A stretch of DNA of 64,000 nucleotides from Pseudonocardia alaniniphila (GTDB lineage: Bacteria; Actinomycetota; Actinomycetes; Mycobacteriales; Pseudonocardiaceae), in NCBI RefSeq assembly GCF_022524485.1, contig NZ_JAKXMK010000047.1:1-64000 (forward strand), in the 5' to 3' direction. Positions 9,122 through 18,223 of this stretch are shown piece by piece. A model generated the notes under the pieces. That model was not told the origin of the DNA. It saw only the letters and a list, made by a program, of their open reading frames with translations, and did no database searches. The number at the start of each line of letters is the position of its first letter. Position 1 is the stretch's first letter. Made by a program: the position numbers and the translations under genes.

Positions 9122-11839
9122 GTGCTGCGTGGCCGTCACGACGAGCGTGCGGCGCTCGACCAGTTGCTCGATGACCTTCGGGCAGGCGCGAGCCGGGCGC
9201 TGGTGATGCACGGCGAGCCCGGTGTGGGCAAGACGGCGCTGCTGCACGACCTCGCCGAGCGGGCGACGGGGTGCCAGGTCGTGCAGGCCGCGGGGGTCCA
9301 GTCGGAGATGGAACTGGCCTTCGCCGGCCTGCACCAGCTGTGCGCGCCGATGCTCGAACGCGTCGAGCAGCTCCCCTCCCCTCAACGTGAAGCGCTGAGC
9401 ACGGCGTTCGGACTGAGCCGCGGCCCCGCGCCGGATCGCTTTCTGATCGGGCTGGCCGTGCTGGGGCTGCTCGCCGAAGCGGCCCGAAGCCGCCCGCTCG
9501 TGTGCCTGGTCGACGATGCGCAGTGGCTCGACCGGGCCACGGCACAGGTGTTGGCCTTCGTCGCACGCCGCCTGGGCGCGGAGTCGGTGGGGCTGATCTT
9601 CGCGGTCCGAAGCCCCGACGGGGTGGCGGAGCTGGCCCACCTACCGCAGCTGGTGGTCGGCGGGCTGTCCGACGCCGACGCGCGGGCACTGCTGGGTTCG
9701 GCGGTTCGTGGCCCGTTGGACGAGCGGGTGCTCGGCCGGATGGTCGCCGAGACCAGGGGCAACCCGCTTGCGTTGCTGGAACTGCCACGCGGATTGATGC
9801 CCGCGGAGCTGGCCGGTGGGTTCGGTATGCCCGAAGCGGCCGCGCTCCCCCAGCAGATCGAGGACAGCTTCCGGCGGCAGCTGGAGCCCCTCCCGGATGA
9901 CACGCGGCAGTTGTTGCTGCTCGCGGCCGCCGAGCCGGTGGGCGACCCCGTGCTGGTGTGGCGGGCGGCCCAGCGGCTCGGCATCACGTCGGGGGCGGCG
10001 GCGCCCGCGGTCGGGGCGGAGCTGCTCGAGATCGGCACCCACGTGCGGTTCCGGCATCCGCTCCTGCGGTCTGCGATCTACCGAGCGGCGACCCCCGAGG
10101 AGCGGCGCAGCGTGCACCGGGCGCTGGCGCAGGTCACCGACCCCGAGGCCGACCCCGATCGCCGCGCCTGGCACCGCGCCCAGGCCGCGCCCACCCCGGA
10201 CGAGGACGTCGCCGCGGAGCTCGAGCGCTCGGCCGAGCGGGCACGGGCGCGGGGCGGGCCGGCGGCGGCAGGCGCGTTCCTCGAACAGGCTGCCGCGCTG
10301 ACGCGTGACCCGGCGCGCCGGACGGAGCGCACGCTGGCCGCCGCGCAGGCCATGCACCAGGCCGGCGCTCCCGACTCGGCCCTGCGCCTGCTGTCCCTTG
10401 CCGAGGCGACACCGCTCGACGAGCTCTCGCGCGCCCACGTCGACCTGCTCCGCGCCGAGATCGCCTTCTCCGTGAACCGCGGCGGCGACGCCGCCCCGCT
10501 GCTGCTCAAGGCGGCCGCACAACTGGAGGGGATCGACGTCCGGCTGGCTCGCGAGACCTACCTGGACGCACTCTCCGCGGCCATGTTCATGGGCCCGCTG
10601 GCTGCCGGCAGCGGTGTACGCAAGGCCGCCGAGGCCGCACGGGACGCACCGCGGGCGCCGCACGACCCACGGGCGGCGGACCTTCTCCTCGACGGCCTGG
10701 CCACCCGTTATGCCGACGGGTTCGCTGAGGGGATACCCGTGCTCCGGCAGGCGTTGCGAGGCTTCCGCGGGCCGGACCTCTCCGAGGAAGAGGGGCTGCG
10801 CTGGCTCTGGCTCGCCCATGTCAGCGCCGTCGACACGTGGGACGAGACCTGGGACGGGCACTCCGCCCGCCATCTCGAGCTCGCCCGCGATACCGGCGCA
10901 CTCACCGCGCTCCCACTCGCACTGTCCATGCGCATCGGCGTGCACGTGTGGGTCGGCGAGCTGGGAGCCGCAGCGTCGCTGATCGAGGAGCTGGAGACCG
11001 TCACCGAGGCGACCGGAAGCCACCTCGCGCCCTACGGTGAGCTCGCGCTCGTCGCCTGGCGGGGTCGTGAGGCCGAGGGCACCGCGCTCATCGAGGCCGC
11101 GCTCGAGGAGGCGGCACACCGGGGCGAGGGGATCGGAGTGGCGTTCGCCCACTGGACAGCGGCGGTCCTGTACGCAGGCCTCGGCCGGTACGAGGACGCG
11201 CTGGCCTCGGCCACCCTGGTGACCGAGCACCCGCACGAGATGGGCCTGTCCACCTGGGGCGCGCTCGTCGAACTCATCGAGGCCGCGACCCGCACCGGGG
11301 ACCGCGGACGCGCGGCCGACGCCCTGCAGAGGCTCACTCGACTGACACGCGCCGGCGGCACCGACTGGGCACTGGGCGTCGAAGCTCGCTCCCGCGCACT
11401 GCTGGGTGACGGCCCGGCAGCCGAGGCCGACTATCGCGAGGCCATCGACCGACTCTCGCGCACCCGCGTCCGGGGCGAGCTCGCCCGCGCCCAGCTGCTC
11501 TACGGCGAATGGCTGCGCCGCGCGGGTCGCCGGCTCGACGCGCGCGAGCAGTTGCGCACCGCCCACAACGCGTTCACCGCGATGGAGATGGAGGCGTTCG
11601 CCGAGCGCGCCGAGCGCGAACTGCTGGCCACCGGCGAGCACGTCAGGAAGCGCAGTGTCAGCACCACCAGCGACCTCACCGCCCAGGAGGTCCAGATCGC
11701 CCGCCTCGCCGGCGACGGGCTCACGAATGCCGAGATCGCCTCCCGGCTGTTCATCAGCCCGCGCACGGTCGAGTGGCACCTGGGAAGGATCTTCGGCAAG
11801 CTCGAGATCACCTCACGCAGACAGCTCCAGCGGCGCTGA
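9122..11839 (+). CDS. Large ATP-binding LuxR-family regulator (LAL type)
   Basis: About 905 residues. Walker A is GEPGVGKT at residues 31-38, the Walker B segment is LVCLVDDAQWLD, a long alpha-helical TPR-like middle follows, and the LuxR/FixJ helix-turn-helix is at the end (EVQIARLAGDGLTNAEIASR, then SPRTVEWHLGRIFGKL). LAL proteins act as ATP-dependent activators, often of secondary-metabolite or catabolic operons. The frame opens at 8975; GTG at 9122 is chosen because the family starts LRGRxxE directly before the Walker A region. It is a close paralogue of the gene at 49708-52452. The target is not clear; the next genes are on other transcripts. Confidence 0.88.
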   Translation: MLRGRHDERAALDQLLDDLRAGASRALVMHGEPGVGKTALLHDLAERATGCQVVQAAGVQSEMELAFAGLHQLCAPMLERVEQLPSPQREALSTAFGLSRGPAPDRFLIGLAVLGLLAEAARSRPLVCLVDDAQWLDRATAQVLAFVARRLGAESVGLIFAVRSPDGVAELAHLPQLVVGGLSDADARALLGSAVRGPLDERVLGRMVAETRGNPLALLELPRGLMPAELAGGFGMPEAAALPQQIEDSFRRQLEPLPDDTRQLLLLAAAEPVGDPVLVWRAAQRLGITSGAAAPAVGAELLEIGTHVRFRHPLLRSAIYRAATPEERRSVHRALAQVTDPEADPDRRAWHRAQAAPTPDEDVAAELERSAERARARGGPAAAGAFLEQAAALTRDPARRTERTLAAAQAMHQAGAPDSALRLLSLAEATPLDELSRAHVDLLRAEIAFSVNRGGDAAPLLLKAAAQLEGIDVRLARETYLDALSAAMFMGPLAAGSGVRKAAEAARDAPRAPHDPRAADLLLDGLATRYADGFAEGIPVLRQALRGFRGPDLSEEEGLRWLWLAHVSAVDTWDETWDGHSARHLELARDTGALTALPLALSMRIGVHVWVGELGAAASLIEELETVTEATGSHLAPYGELALVAWRGREAEGTALIEAALEEAAHRGEGIGVAFAHWTAAVLYAGLGRYEDALASATLVTEHPHEMGLSTWGALVELIEAATRTGDRGRAADALQRLTRLTRAGGTDWALGVEARSRALLGDGPAAEADYREAIDRLSRTRVRGELARAQLLYGEWLRRAGRRLDAREQLRTAHNAFTAMEMEAFAERAERELLATGEHVRKRSVSTTSDLTAQEVQIARLAGDGLTNAEIASRLFISPRTVEWHLGRIFGKLEITSRRQLQRR

Positions 11840-11918
11840 CCGCCGAATCGCGACGTCGCAGCCCGTCGTGCGTCCGCGCAGCACGCCGGGGCGTTTGCCT
11901 GTCGCTCGCGGGATCAGG

Positions 11919-12578
11919 TCACCCCACGTGCTGCGAGGTGCCGGCGCTCACTGTCGCTGCCAGTGAGGCGATGTGGTCGATCACCGTGTCCAAGCCGGCC
12001 TCCAGCCCGGCGGTGTCCCTGCGGACCTGCGTGAGCAGCAGGCCTCCTTGCAGAGCCGCGAGCAACGCCCTGGCCAGGCGTTCAGGATCGGCCTCTCCGG
12101 GCAGCTCGCCGCGGTCGCGCATCGCCTGGATCCCCGCCCGGATCGCCGATTCCCACGTGCTGAACCCGGCGGCGAGAGCCACCCGGGCCGCTGGGTCCGT
12201 GTCGGCGAGCTCGCCGGCCAGCGAGCCGATCGGACAACCCCCTTCGTAGTGGCGCTCGCGCTGGAGCCCGACCAGGAGGTCGCGCCACTTCCGCAGGGCC
12301 TCCACGCTGTCCAGCCGGTCCAGGAGAGGCTGCTGGGCGCCGAGCACCGCATCCGTCTGGCAGATGATCACGGCACGAACGAGCGCCCGCTTGTCGCGGA
12401 AGTAGTGGTAGATCTGTGAGCTGCTCACCCCGGCAGCGGCCTGCACGTCCTCGATGCTCGTCCCGGCGACGCCATGGTCGAACATCAGCCCAGCCGCCGT
12501 GGTGACGATCCGGTCCCGGGTCGCCCGGCCCTTGCGTGTCAAACGTGACTCCGCGGGCACGACCCCGTCTGTACTCAC
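11919..12578 (-). CDS. TetR-family transcriptional regulator
   Basis: About 219 residues with an N-terminal TetR helix-turn-helix: RDRIVTTAAGLMFDHGVAGT, SIEDVQAAAGVSSSQIYHYF, RDKRALV. The C-terminal domain has the EGGCPIGSLAGELAD segment of the LmrA/YxaF-like branch. GTG at 12578 is preceded by AGGA nine bases upstream; the frame also extends to a GTG at 12605. It is divergent from the membrane oxidoreductase gene at 12749, whose promoter lies in the 170-base gap, so that gene is the likeliest target besides itself. Confidence 0.85.
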   Translation of the reverse strand: MSTDGVVPAESRLTRKGRATRDRIVTTAAGLMFDHGVAGTSIEDVQAAAGVSSSQIYHYFRDKRALVRAVIICQTDAVLGAQQPLLDRLDSVEALRKWRDLLVGLQRERHYEGGCPIGSLAGELADTDPAARVALAAGFSTWESAIRAGIQAMRDRGELPGEADPERLARALLAALQGGLLLTQVRRDTAGLEAGLDTVIDHIASLAATVSAGTSQHVG

Positions 12579-12748
12579 GAGAGCCGATCCTACTTTTGGA
12601 CCCACCGCCCGAGGTCGAAGCGAGGCGAGTCGGTCACGGATCGGCGAGCACCGCTCTTAGGACTCTCTTACCGATCCACCGCGCGGGCCTGTTCGCCGCC
12701 GCCGTTGTCGTAATTTGGAGCGCCCACACCATTTCGAAGGGACCCCCG

Positions 12749-14047
12749 ATGACGCTCCTGCAGCGCGGCCCACGTTCGCGCCGGCGCACCGGACCGCATC
12801 CCATCCGGTTCCGCAGCCCGCTGCGCGGACCGTGGCTGACCTCGGTGTTCGGGGCCGTGCTGCTCGCAGCGCTGCCTCTGGTGGTGATCACCGGCCTGCT
12901 CGACTACGTCGCCTACGGACCGGGACAGAGCATCCCCGGCGACGTCGGCTGGCTGCACCTGCCGGTCTTCGACTGGCCCACCCGCCCGTCGTGGCTGTTC
13001 CGGTTGACCCAGGGGCTGCACGTCGGGCTGGGGCTGGTCGTCGTCCCGGTCGTGGCGGCGAAGCTCTGGTCGGTCATCCCGAAGCTGTTCACCTGGCCGC
13101 CGGTACGCACGCCCGCGCAGTTGCTCGAGCGCGCGTCGCTGCTGCTGCTCGTCGGCAGCATCCTCTTCGAGATCGTCACCGGGCTGCTCAACATCCAGTA
13201 CGACTACGTCTTCGGTTTCAGCTTCTACACCGGGCACTACCTGGGCGCCTGGGTGTTCATCGCCGCGTTCGTCACCCATATCTCCCTCAAGCTGCCCACG
13301 ATGGTCCGGTCGCTGCGTTCGCGATCCCTGCGTGCCGAACTGCGCACGCCGCTCGCCGACACCCGGCCCGAGGAGCCCGACGGCGAGATCGGGCTCGTCC
13401 CGGCCGCACCCGCGGCACCCACGATGAGCCGGCGGGGAGCGCTCGCCCTCGTCGGCGGCGGGGCGCTGTTCGTCGCCTTGCTGACGGCCGGTGAGACGGT
13501 CGGCGGCCCGCTGCGTCCCCTCGCGCTCCTGCTCCCCCGAAGCCGCACCCCCGGCGGTGCCGATGCCGGAGCCAACGACTTCCCGGTGAACCGCACGGCC
13601 GCCGCCGCGACGATCCAACCCGCCACTACCGGGCCGTCCTGGCGGCTGGACCTCCGCGGGGGCCAGGTCGCGCAGCGGCTGGACCGGGAGATGCTCCTCT
13701 CCGGAGCCGGCCCGCTGCCCCTGCACACAGCGCAACTCCCGATTGCCTGCGTCGAGGGCTGGTCGACAGTGCAGACCTGGACGGGCGTGCGACTGCGCGA
13801 CCTCGCCACGCTCGCCGGAGTCGCGAACCCGGCCTCGGCGTTCGTCGACTCGCTCGACCCCGGCCCGTTCGGCCGGGCCACGCTGTCGGCCGGCCAGGTC
13901 CTCGATCCCGACTCGCTGCTCGCTCTGCGGGTCAACGGCGCCGACCTCAGCGCGGACCACGGCTTCCCGGCCCGTGTCATCGTCCCCGCCCTGCCCGGCG
14001 TGCACTGCACGAAGTGGGTCCGCTCGATCGACTTCCGGGCCGCGTGA
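12749..14047 (+). CDS. Membrane cytochrome b561-like/molybdopterin oxidoreductase fusion (sulfite oxidase/YedY superfamily)
   Basis: About 432 residues in two parts. Residues 30-200 form four or five hydrophobic helices with spaced histidines, as in a di-haem cytochrome b domain. After a further hydrophobic stretch comes a soluble domain with IACVEGWST, in which Cys334 matches the molybdenum-ligating cysteine of the SuoX/YedY fold, and later VHCTKWVRSID. The likely role is electron transfer between the quinone pool and a periplasmic or extracellular molybdoenzyme. ATG at 12749 follows AAGGGA. The next gene begins inside its stop codon (TGATG), so the two are translationally coupled. Substrate unknown. 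Confidence 0.78.
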   Translation: MTLLQRGPRSRRRTGPHPIRFRSPLRGPWLTSVFGAVLLAALPLVVITGLLDYVAYGPGQSIPGDVGWLHLPVFDWPTRPSWLFRLTQGLHVGLGLVVVPVVAAKLWSVIPKLFTWPPVRTPAQLLERASLLLLVGSILFEIVTGLLNIQYDYVFGFSFYTGHYLGAWVFIAAFVTHISLKLPTMVRSLRSRSLRAELRTPLADTRPEEPDGEIGLVPAAPAAPTMSRRGALALVGGGALFVALLTAGETVGGPLRPLALLLPRSRTPGGADAGANDFPVNRTAAAATIQPATTGPSWRLDLRGGQVAQRLDREMLLSGAGPLPLHTAQLPIACVEGWSTVQTWTGVRLRDLATLAGVANPASAFVDSLDPGPFGRATLSAGQVLDPDSLLALRVNGADLSADHGFPARVIVPALPGVHCTKWVRSIDFRAA

Positions 14048-14553
14048 TGGTCCCGTTCCACCGTCGCTACGGCGCCCGTCCCGGCCATCTCGCGCTGCTG
14101 CTGGCCTGTTTCGCGCTCGCCGGCTACGCGGCGTCGTTCCTGCTGGGCGATCCGACGCTGCTCACCGTACTCGTGTGGTTCGTCGGCGCCGCCGTCGTCC
14201 ACGACCTGGTGCTGTACCCGCTGTACGCCGGGGCCGACCGGATTCTCACCACGGCTCTCGCCCGCCTGCCGCGCCCGCGCGTGCCGGTCGTCAACCACGT
14301 CCGTATCCCCACCCTGGGCGCGGGCCTGACCCTGCTGATGTTCCTGCCCGGCATCATCCGCCAGGGCGGGGCGACTCACCTGGCCGCCACCGGCCTCGAC
14401 CAGCAGCCCTACCTGGGCCGCTGGCTCTGGCTGGTCGCGGCGCTGTTCGTCGCCTCCGCCCTGGTGTACGGAGCACGGCTGCTGCTCACCCCCCGCCCGC
14501 CCGACCGTGACAGCGGGCCACCGGCGAGCACCGTGCCCGAGCGCGCACCGTAA
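14047..14553 (+). CDS. Small integral membrane protein coupled to the molybdopterin oxidoreductase
   Basis: About 168 residues with four hydrophobic segments (LALLLACFALAGYAASFLL, VLVWFVGAAVVHDLVLYPLY, LGAGLTLLMFLPGII, LWLVAALFVASALVYGARLL). No catalytic motif is visible and I do not recognise the family. The ATG shares bases with the TGA of the preceding gene, which implies coupled translation and perhaps a common membrane complex. The start at 14047 is preferred over the in-frame GTG one codon earlier only on start-codon strength. Confidence 0.7.
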   Translation: MVPFHRRYGARPGHLALLLACFALAGYAASFLLGDPTLLTVLVWFVGAAVVHDLVLYPLYAGADRILTTALARLPRPRVPVVNHVRIPTLGAGLTLLMFLPGIIRQGGATHLAATGLDQQPYLGRWLWLVAALFVASALVYGARLLLTPRPPDRDSGPPASTVPERAP

Positions 14554-14629
14554 GCGGAGTTCTTGTATCCGCCTGCTCGCTCTGCGTAACACGGCAGCGG
14601 ATACGACGATGATCAAGAGTGATCACGAC

Positions 14630-15019
14630 ATGATCCGGATCGGATACGCCATGCTGACCGCGGTCGCCGCGCTCGCGCTGATCGCCGGGTGCGGGTTGGG
14701 CGATGCGAGTCGATCCGCAAGGCCGTCCGCTCAGCAAGTCGTCGACAACTTGAACACGGAGTTCCCGGTGGGCCGTCAACGGGACAACACGGAGTCGTGC
14801 ACCTCCGCAGGCTGCGTGCAGCTGATCACCACCGATGCGGTGTCGGTGTACCAGATGCGCGACGACTCGACCGCGGTGCACTTCGCCGACGGGCTCGGTG
14901 ACAGCGTCGAGCGGATCGGGCCGTTCGTGCTCTCCTACAGCGGGTCCGAGCAGCAGCTCACCACCCCGGAGACACGCGCGGCCTACGCCACGCAGGTGCG
15001 AGCGCTCCTCAGCGGCTGA
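14630..15019 (+). CDS. Small lipoprotein of unknown function
   Basis: About 129 residues. The N terminus is a lipoprotein signal: MIRIGYAML, a hydrophobic core and the lipobox LIAGC at about residues 15-19, so it should be lipid-anchored outside the membrane. The mature part has two cysteines close together (ESCTSAGC) and no motif that I recognise. AAGAG lies about ten bases before the ATG at 14630; an in-frame ATG at 14609 is less well placed. It follows the membrane-protein gene by 76 bases on the same strand and could share its transcript. Confidence 0.65.
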   Translation: MIRIGYAMLTAVAALALIAGCGLGDASRSARPSAQQVVDNLNTEFPVGRQRDNTESCTSAGCVQLITTDAVSVYQMRDDSTAVHFADGLGDSVERIGPFVLSYSGSEQQLTTPETRAAYATQVRALLSG

Positions 15020-15038
15020 GCCGCCGAGGAGCGGTCTC

Positions 15039-16328
15039 TCACGACATCGCGGGGATCGCGCCGGTCTTCGCCAGCACCGGGACGTCCACGGGCACCGTGT
15101 CCGGATAGATCAGCCCGGTGCCGGTGTTGAGCACCACCACGTCCTCGGCGCCGGTGAGCCACCCCGACTCCCGCAGCTGTGCGACCGCCGCGAAACAGGC
15201 CGCACCCTCCGGGCACACCCAGCTGCCCTCGTCGCGGGCCAGCGCGCCCTGCGCCGCGAGCAGCTCCTCGTCGGTGACGGCCACGGCCGTGCCGCCGGTC
15301 GAACGCACCGCGTCGAGCACGAGGAAGTCACCCAGTGCCTTGGGCACCGTGATCCCGAACGCGACGGTGTGCGCGTCGGCCGGCGGGCTGCTCTCGTCGA
15401 GCCCGGCGTGGAAGGCCTCCACGATCGGCGCGCATCCGGCGGCCTGCACCGCGACCAACCGTGGCAGGTCACCGGTGAGCCAGCCGAGCTCGCGCAGCTC
15501 CAGCAGAGCCTTGTGGATCGCGATGATCCCGACCCCGCCTCCGGTGGGATAGAGGATGACGTCGGGCGCCCGCCAGCCCAACTGCTCGACGATCTCGTAG
15601 CCCATCGTCTTCTTGCCCTCCAGCCGGTAGGGCTCACGCAGCGTCGAGGTGTCCTGGTAACCGGAGCGCTCCGCCACCGCGGCCTTGATCAACGCCCCCG
15701 CGTCTCCGATCAGGCCGTCCACCAGGTACAGCTCCGCACCGGTCACCACACACTCCCGGCGGGTGATCACCGGTGCGTCCACCGGCATCGCGACCAGTGC
15801 GCGCATCCCGGCGCGCGCCGCGTAGGCGGCCCATGCCGCGCCGGCGTTGCCGTTGGTCGGCATCGCGATACCGGTGACGCCCAGCTCGGCGGCGCGTGAC
15901 ACGCCGACCGCGGCACCGCGGGCCTTGAACGCGCCGGTCGGGACGAGCCCCTCGTCCTTCATCCGCAGCGTCGGCACACCGATCCGGGCGCCGTGGCGGG
16001 GCAGGTCCAGCAGCGGGGTCATGCCCTCGCCGAGGGTCACGACGTGCGCGGGATCCCGCACCGGGAGCAGCTCGTGGTAACGCCAGAGATCCGGTGCGCG
16101 TGTCGCGATCCCGGCCGGGGTGACGGTTGCGGCCGCCCGTTCGAGGTCGTAGCGGGCCAGCAGCGGGGCGCCGAGCGGGGACGTCCCCTGCACCACGTCG
16201 GCGTCGTGGCGGGAACCGTCACGGGAACACTCGAGGTGCGAGAGCGTGGAGAACTGGTCGGGGCCGGTCGAGGATGTGGCGTTCACGACCAATGGGAACT
16301 CCGTCGTGATCCGGTCTCTTCCGATCAT
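15039..16328 (-). CDS. Threonine synthase-like PLP enzyme
   Basis: About 429 residues of the fold-type II PLP family. GAFKARG places the PLP lysine at about 135, TNGNAGAA is the asparagine loop that contacts PLP, and PTGGGVGI is the glycine-rich phosphate-binding loop. The TLGEGMTPLL segment before the lysine is characteristic of threonine synthases, which convert O-phosphohomoserine to threonine. It stands alone with no hom or thrB nearby, so it may be a secondary or repurposed enzyme. The ATG at 16328 is the closest to the usual N terminus; no clear ribosome site precedes it. Confidence 0.78.
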   Translation of the reverse strand: MIGRDRITTEFPLVVNATSSTGPDQFSTLSHLECSRDGSRHDADVVQGTSPLGAPLLARYDLERAAATVTPAGIATRAPDLWRYHELLPVRDPAHVVTLGEGMTPLLDLPRHGARIGVPTLRMKDEGLVPTGAFKARGAAVGVSRAAELGVTGIAMPTNGNAGAAWAAYAARAGMRALVAMPVDAPVITRRECVVTGAELYLVDGLIGDAGALIKAAVAERSGYQDTSTLREPYRLEGKKTMGYEIVEQLGWRAPDVILYPTGGGVGIIAIHKALLELRELGWLTGDLPRLVAVQAAGCAPIVEAFHAGLDESSPPADAHTVAFGITVPKALGDFLVLDAVRSTGGTAVAVTDEELLAAQGALARDEGSWVCPEGAACFAAVAQLRESGWLTGAEDVVVLNTGTGLIYPDTVPVDVPVLAKTGAIPAMS

Positions 16329-16347
16329 GGAACGAGGACACGACGAA

Positions 16348-16374
16348 CCCGGCGCCGGCAAGGGTGGCGCCGGG
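16348..16374 (-). terminator. Hairpin terminator downstream of the MmyB-like regulator
   Basis: CCCGGCGCC at 16348-16356 and GGCGCCGGG at 16366-16374 form a perfect nine-pair stem with a nine-base loop, just past the stop codon of the regulator at 16380. It has no T-tract, as is common in actinomycetes. Confidence 0.55.
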
Positions 16375-16379
16375 GCCGG

Positions 16380-17228
16380 CTAACCCACGCAACTGCGGCC
16401 CTGGACCGCCCGAGCCAGTCGTTCGCGGGTGTCCGTGGTCAGGTCCGGTATCCAGATCACCATGTGCAGGTCGGGATGCCCTGCGGGGGCCAGCCGGTGG
16501 AGCCAGAGGTGGAGATCACCGGCGACGGCGTGGTGGATCAAGGATCTCCTCGGGGTGAATCCGCGGACCTCGTGAGCCTCCCAGTAGGAGCGGAAGAGGT
16601 CGCTCCGGGCGGAGAGCCTGCCGATCAGACGGGAGACCGGCGGGTCGGTCAGCCGGGGACCGACTTCGGTTCTGAAGTCGGCGACAAGCTGTCGCCCGGC
16701 GGCCTCCCAGTCGTGCATCAACTCGCGCACGTCCGGATCGGTGAACATGAGCCACAGCTCGTTCCGCTCGGCTTCCCGAACGGTCGCGACGCCGGGGTAG
16801 ATCGCCTCGAGCGTTCTGGTCCACCCCACGATCTGCCAGTCCGCGGAGGCGACGTATGCGGGAAGGTCGTCCAGCACGGCAAGCAGCCTTCGCGCGTGCA
16901 CCGGGGTGCGCCGGGGGATCTTGTCCTCGGCCGGTGGAGGAGCGGCATACCCGGCCAGCGTGAGGATGTAGGCGTGCTCGGCGACCGACAGGCGAAACGT
17001 ACGGGCGAGCGAGTCGAGCACATTTCGGGACGGCCGGGTGTCGCGTCCCTGTTCGAGCCAGCTGTACCAGGTGATGCTCATGCCGGACAGGGCGGCAGCC
17101 TCCTCGCGGCGAAGCCCGATGCTTCGCCTGCCGATGGGGGGCAGACCCAGATCGGCGCGGAGGAGCCGCAACCGCCGGATTCTGAGGAACTCGCCCAGTT
17201 GGCGCCGCCGTTGCGCATCAGCATTCAT
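16380..17228 (-). CDS. MmyB-like helix-turn-helix regulator
   Basis: 282 residues. The N-terminal XRE-type helix-turn-helix is in the form seen in MmyB relatives: GEFLRIRRLRL, GLRREEAAALSGMSITWYSW, LEQGRDTRPS. The C-terminal ligand domain has ADWQIVGWT near 120-130, NELWLMF and a YWEAHEV segment, matching the PAS-like fatty-acid-binding domain of this family. Such regulators are abundant in actinomycetes and usually sit beside an SDR or oxidoreductase, but here the neighbours are unrelated. A TATAAG lies about 20 bases before the ATG, so the message could have a very short leader. Confidence 0.85.
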   Translation of the reverse strand: MNADAQRRRQLGEFLRIRRLRLLRADLGLPPIGRRSIGLRREEAAALSGMSITWYSWLEQGRDTRPSRNVLDSLARTFRLSVAEHAYILTLAGYAAPPPAEDKIPRRTPVHARRLLAVLDDLPAYVASADWQIVGWTRTLEAIYPGVATVREAERNELWLMFTDPDVRELMHDWEAAGRQLVADFRTEVGPRLTDPPVSRLIGRLSARSDLFRSYWEAHEVRGFTPRRSLIHHAVAGDLHLWLHRLAPAGHPDLHMVIWIPDLTTDTRERLARAVQGRSCVG

Positions 17229-18223
17229 GATTCGCGCGACGCAGGCTTATAGGGGGCCATGACCTCGGTTGCGGATAGGTCTCCTCTGGCGGCTCCGCCG
17301 ACGGGCACGACGTGCAATCGGTCCCGACCGGAGGTGTGGATCCGGCGGCCAAGTGCGATATCGGGCCCCTCGGTGGGCGGCCGGGAGCCTCTCCGGGCAT
17401 GTCCTGCCGGAGAGAAACGGTGGATGGTGATGACGGAACCGGCTCCTCACGCGAAGGGGAAGGCACCCGTGCCGCACAGCTTGCGGTCCTCGGCGGCGGC
17501 GGGCTATTCGGTCCGCCGCAGCACCCCTCGATCCGAGGCGAGTGGCGACCGTCGGTGCCGACCCTGCGCAGGTCGGGGAGCAGGAGGATGAACCGCCAGG
17601 GCGTGCCCCGCCTCGCGGGGATCCGGCGTTCGGGCTCGTCCAGGGCTGACGACTCAGGCCCTGCCCCAGCGCGCTGGTGCTGGATCGCGCGCGGCCGACC
17701 ACGCTTCACCCCTGTAGGCCTGGGCGCACGTTATGCGTCCCGGCTTCCGCCGGCGTGACATCGAGGGAACGGGGCCCGCGTTCTCGGTGCCCCCGGTAGC
17801 CGTTTCCGGCAACGCGTCCGGAGGACTCGACCTCCTCGTGCAATTGACTCGGGATCGTGTCACAGGCATTCCTTTCGATTCGCGGGATGGCACACTCGCA
17901 AAGACAGCTACCTCCCCCCGGATAGCCGCGCGGTCCAACCGTCATCGTCATACTCATCGTACTTTCGGAAGGCCGGACGGCCGAGGACTGCACTTCTGCT
18001 ATTGCTGACGCTAAGCAGAAAATCGAGATACGCACGGATCGAGCGGACTGCACGAAGAGGACAGGAGCCGGCCCGTCGCGAAGGTCAGCACGCCGACGTG
18101 ATCGGAGTTCCCGCATGACCTTGGGGCGATTCTGCGCAACACTGACCAGCGCGCACGCACCGGACGTCCACCGGTAGCGGGGCCGACGACCGCACTCCTG
18201 GCCGAAACCGAAGGAGCACTCGG
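17229..18223. other. About 1 kb without a convincing gene
   Basis: Open frames cross this stretch on both strands but their translations are rich in Arg, Gly and Pro, with no recognisable domain and frame-inconsistent codon use. It contains a REP-like hairpin at 17740-17759. It may be decayed coding sequence. Confidence 0.55.
17740..17759. repeat. REP-like short hairpin repeat (single copy seen)
   Basis: CCGGC-TTCC-GCCGG followed by CGTGAC resembles the extragenic palindromes whose spurious translation reads VIPAEAGTH; here the minus strand reads DVTPAEAGTH. Such elements are known mainly from proteobacteria. I see only one copy in the window. Confidence 0.4.

Noticed and set aside
9641..11779. 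Long minus-strand open frame antisense to the LuxR ATPase
   Set aside because: It is the mirror of a high-GC real gene; its translation is Gly/Arg/Pro-rich and has no domain.
17247..17702. Possible transposase remnant on the minus strand
   Set aside because: No DDE or zinc-finger motif and no terminal repeats could be found.
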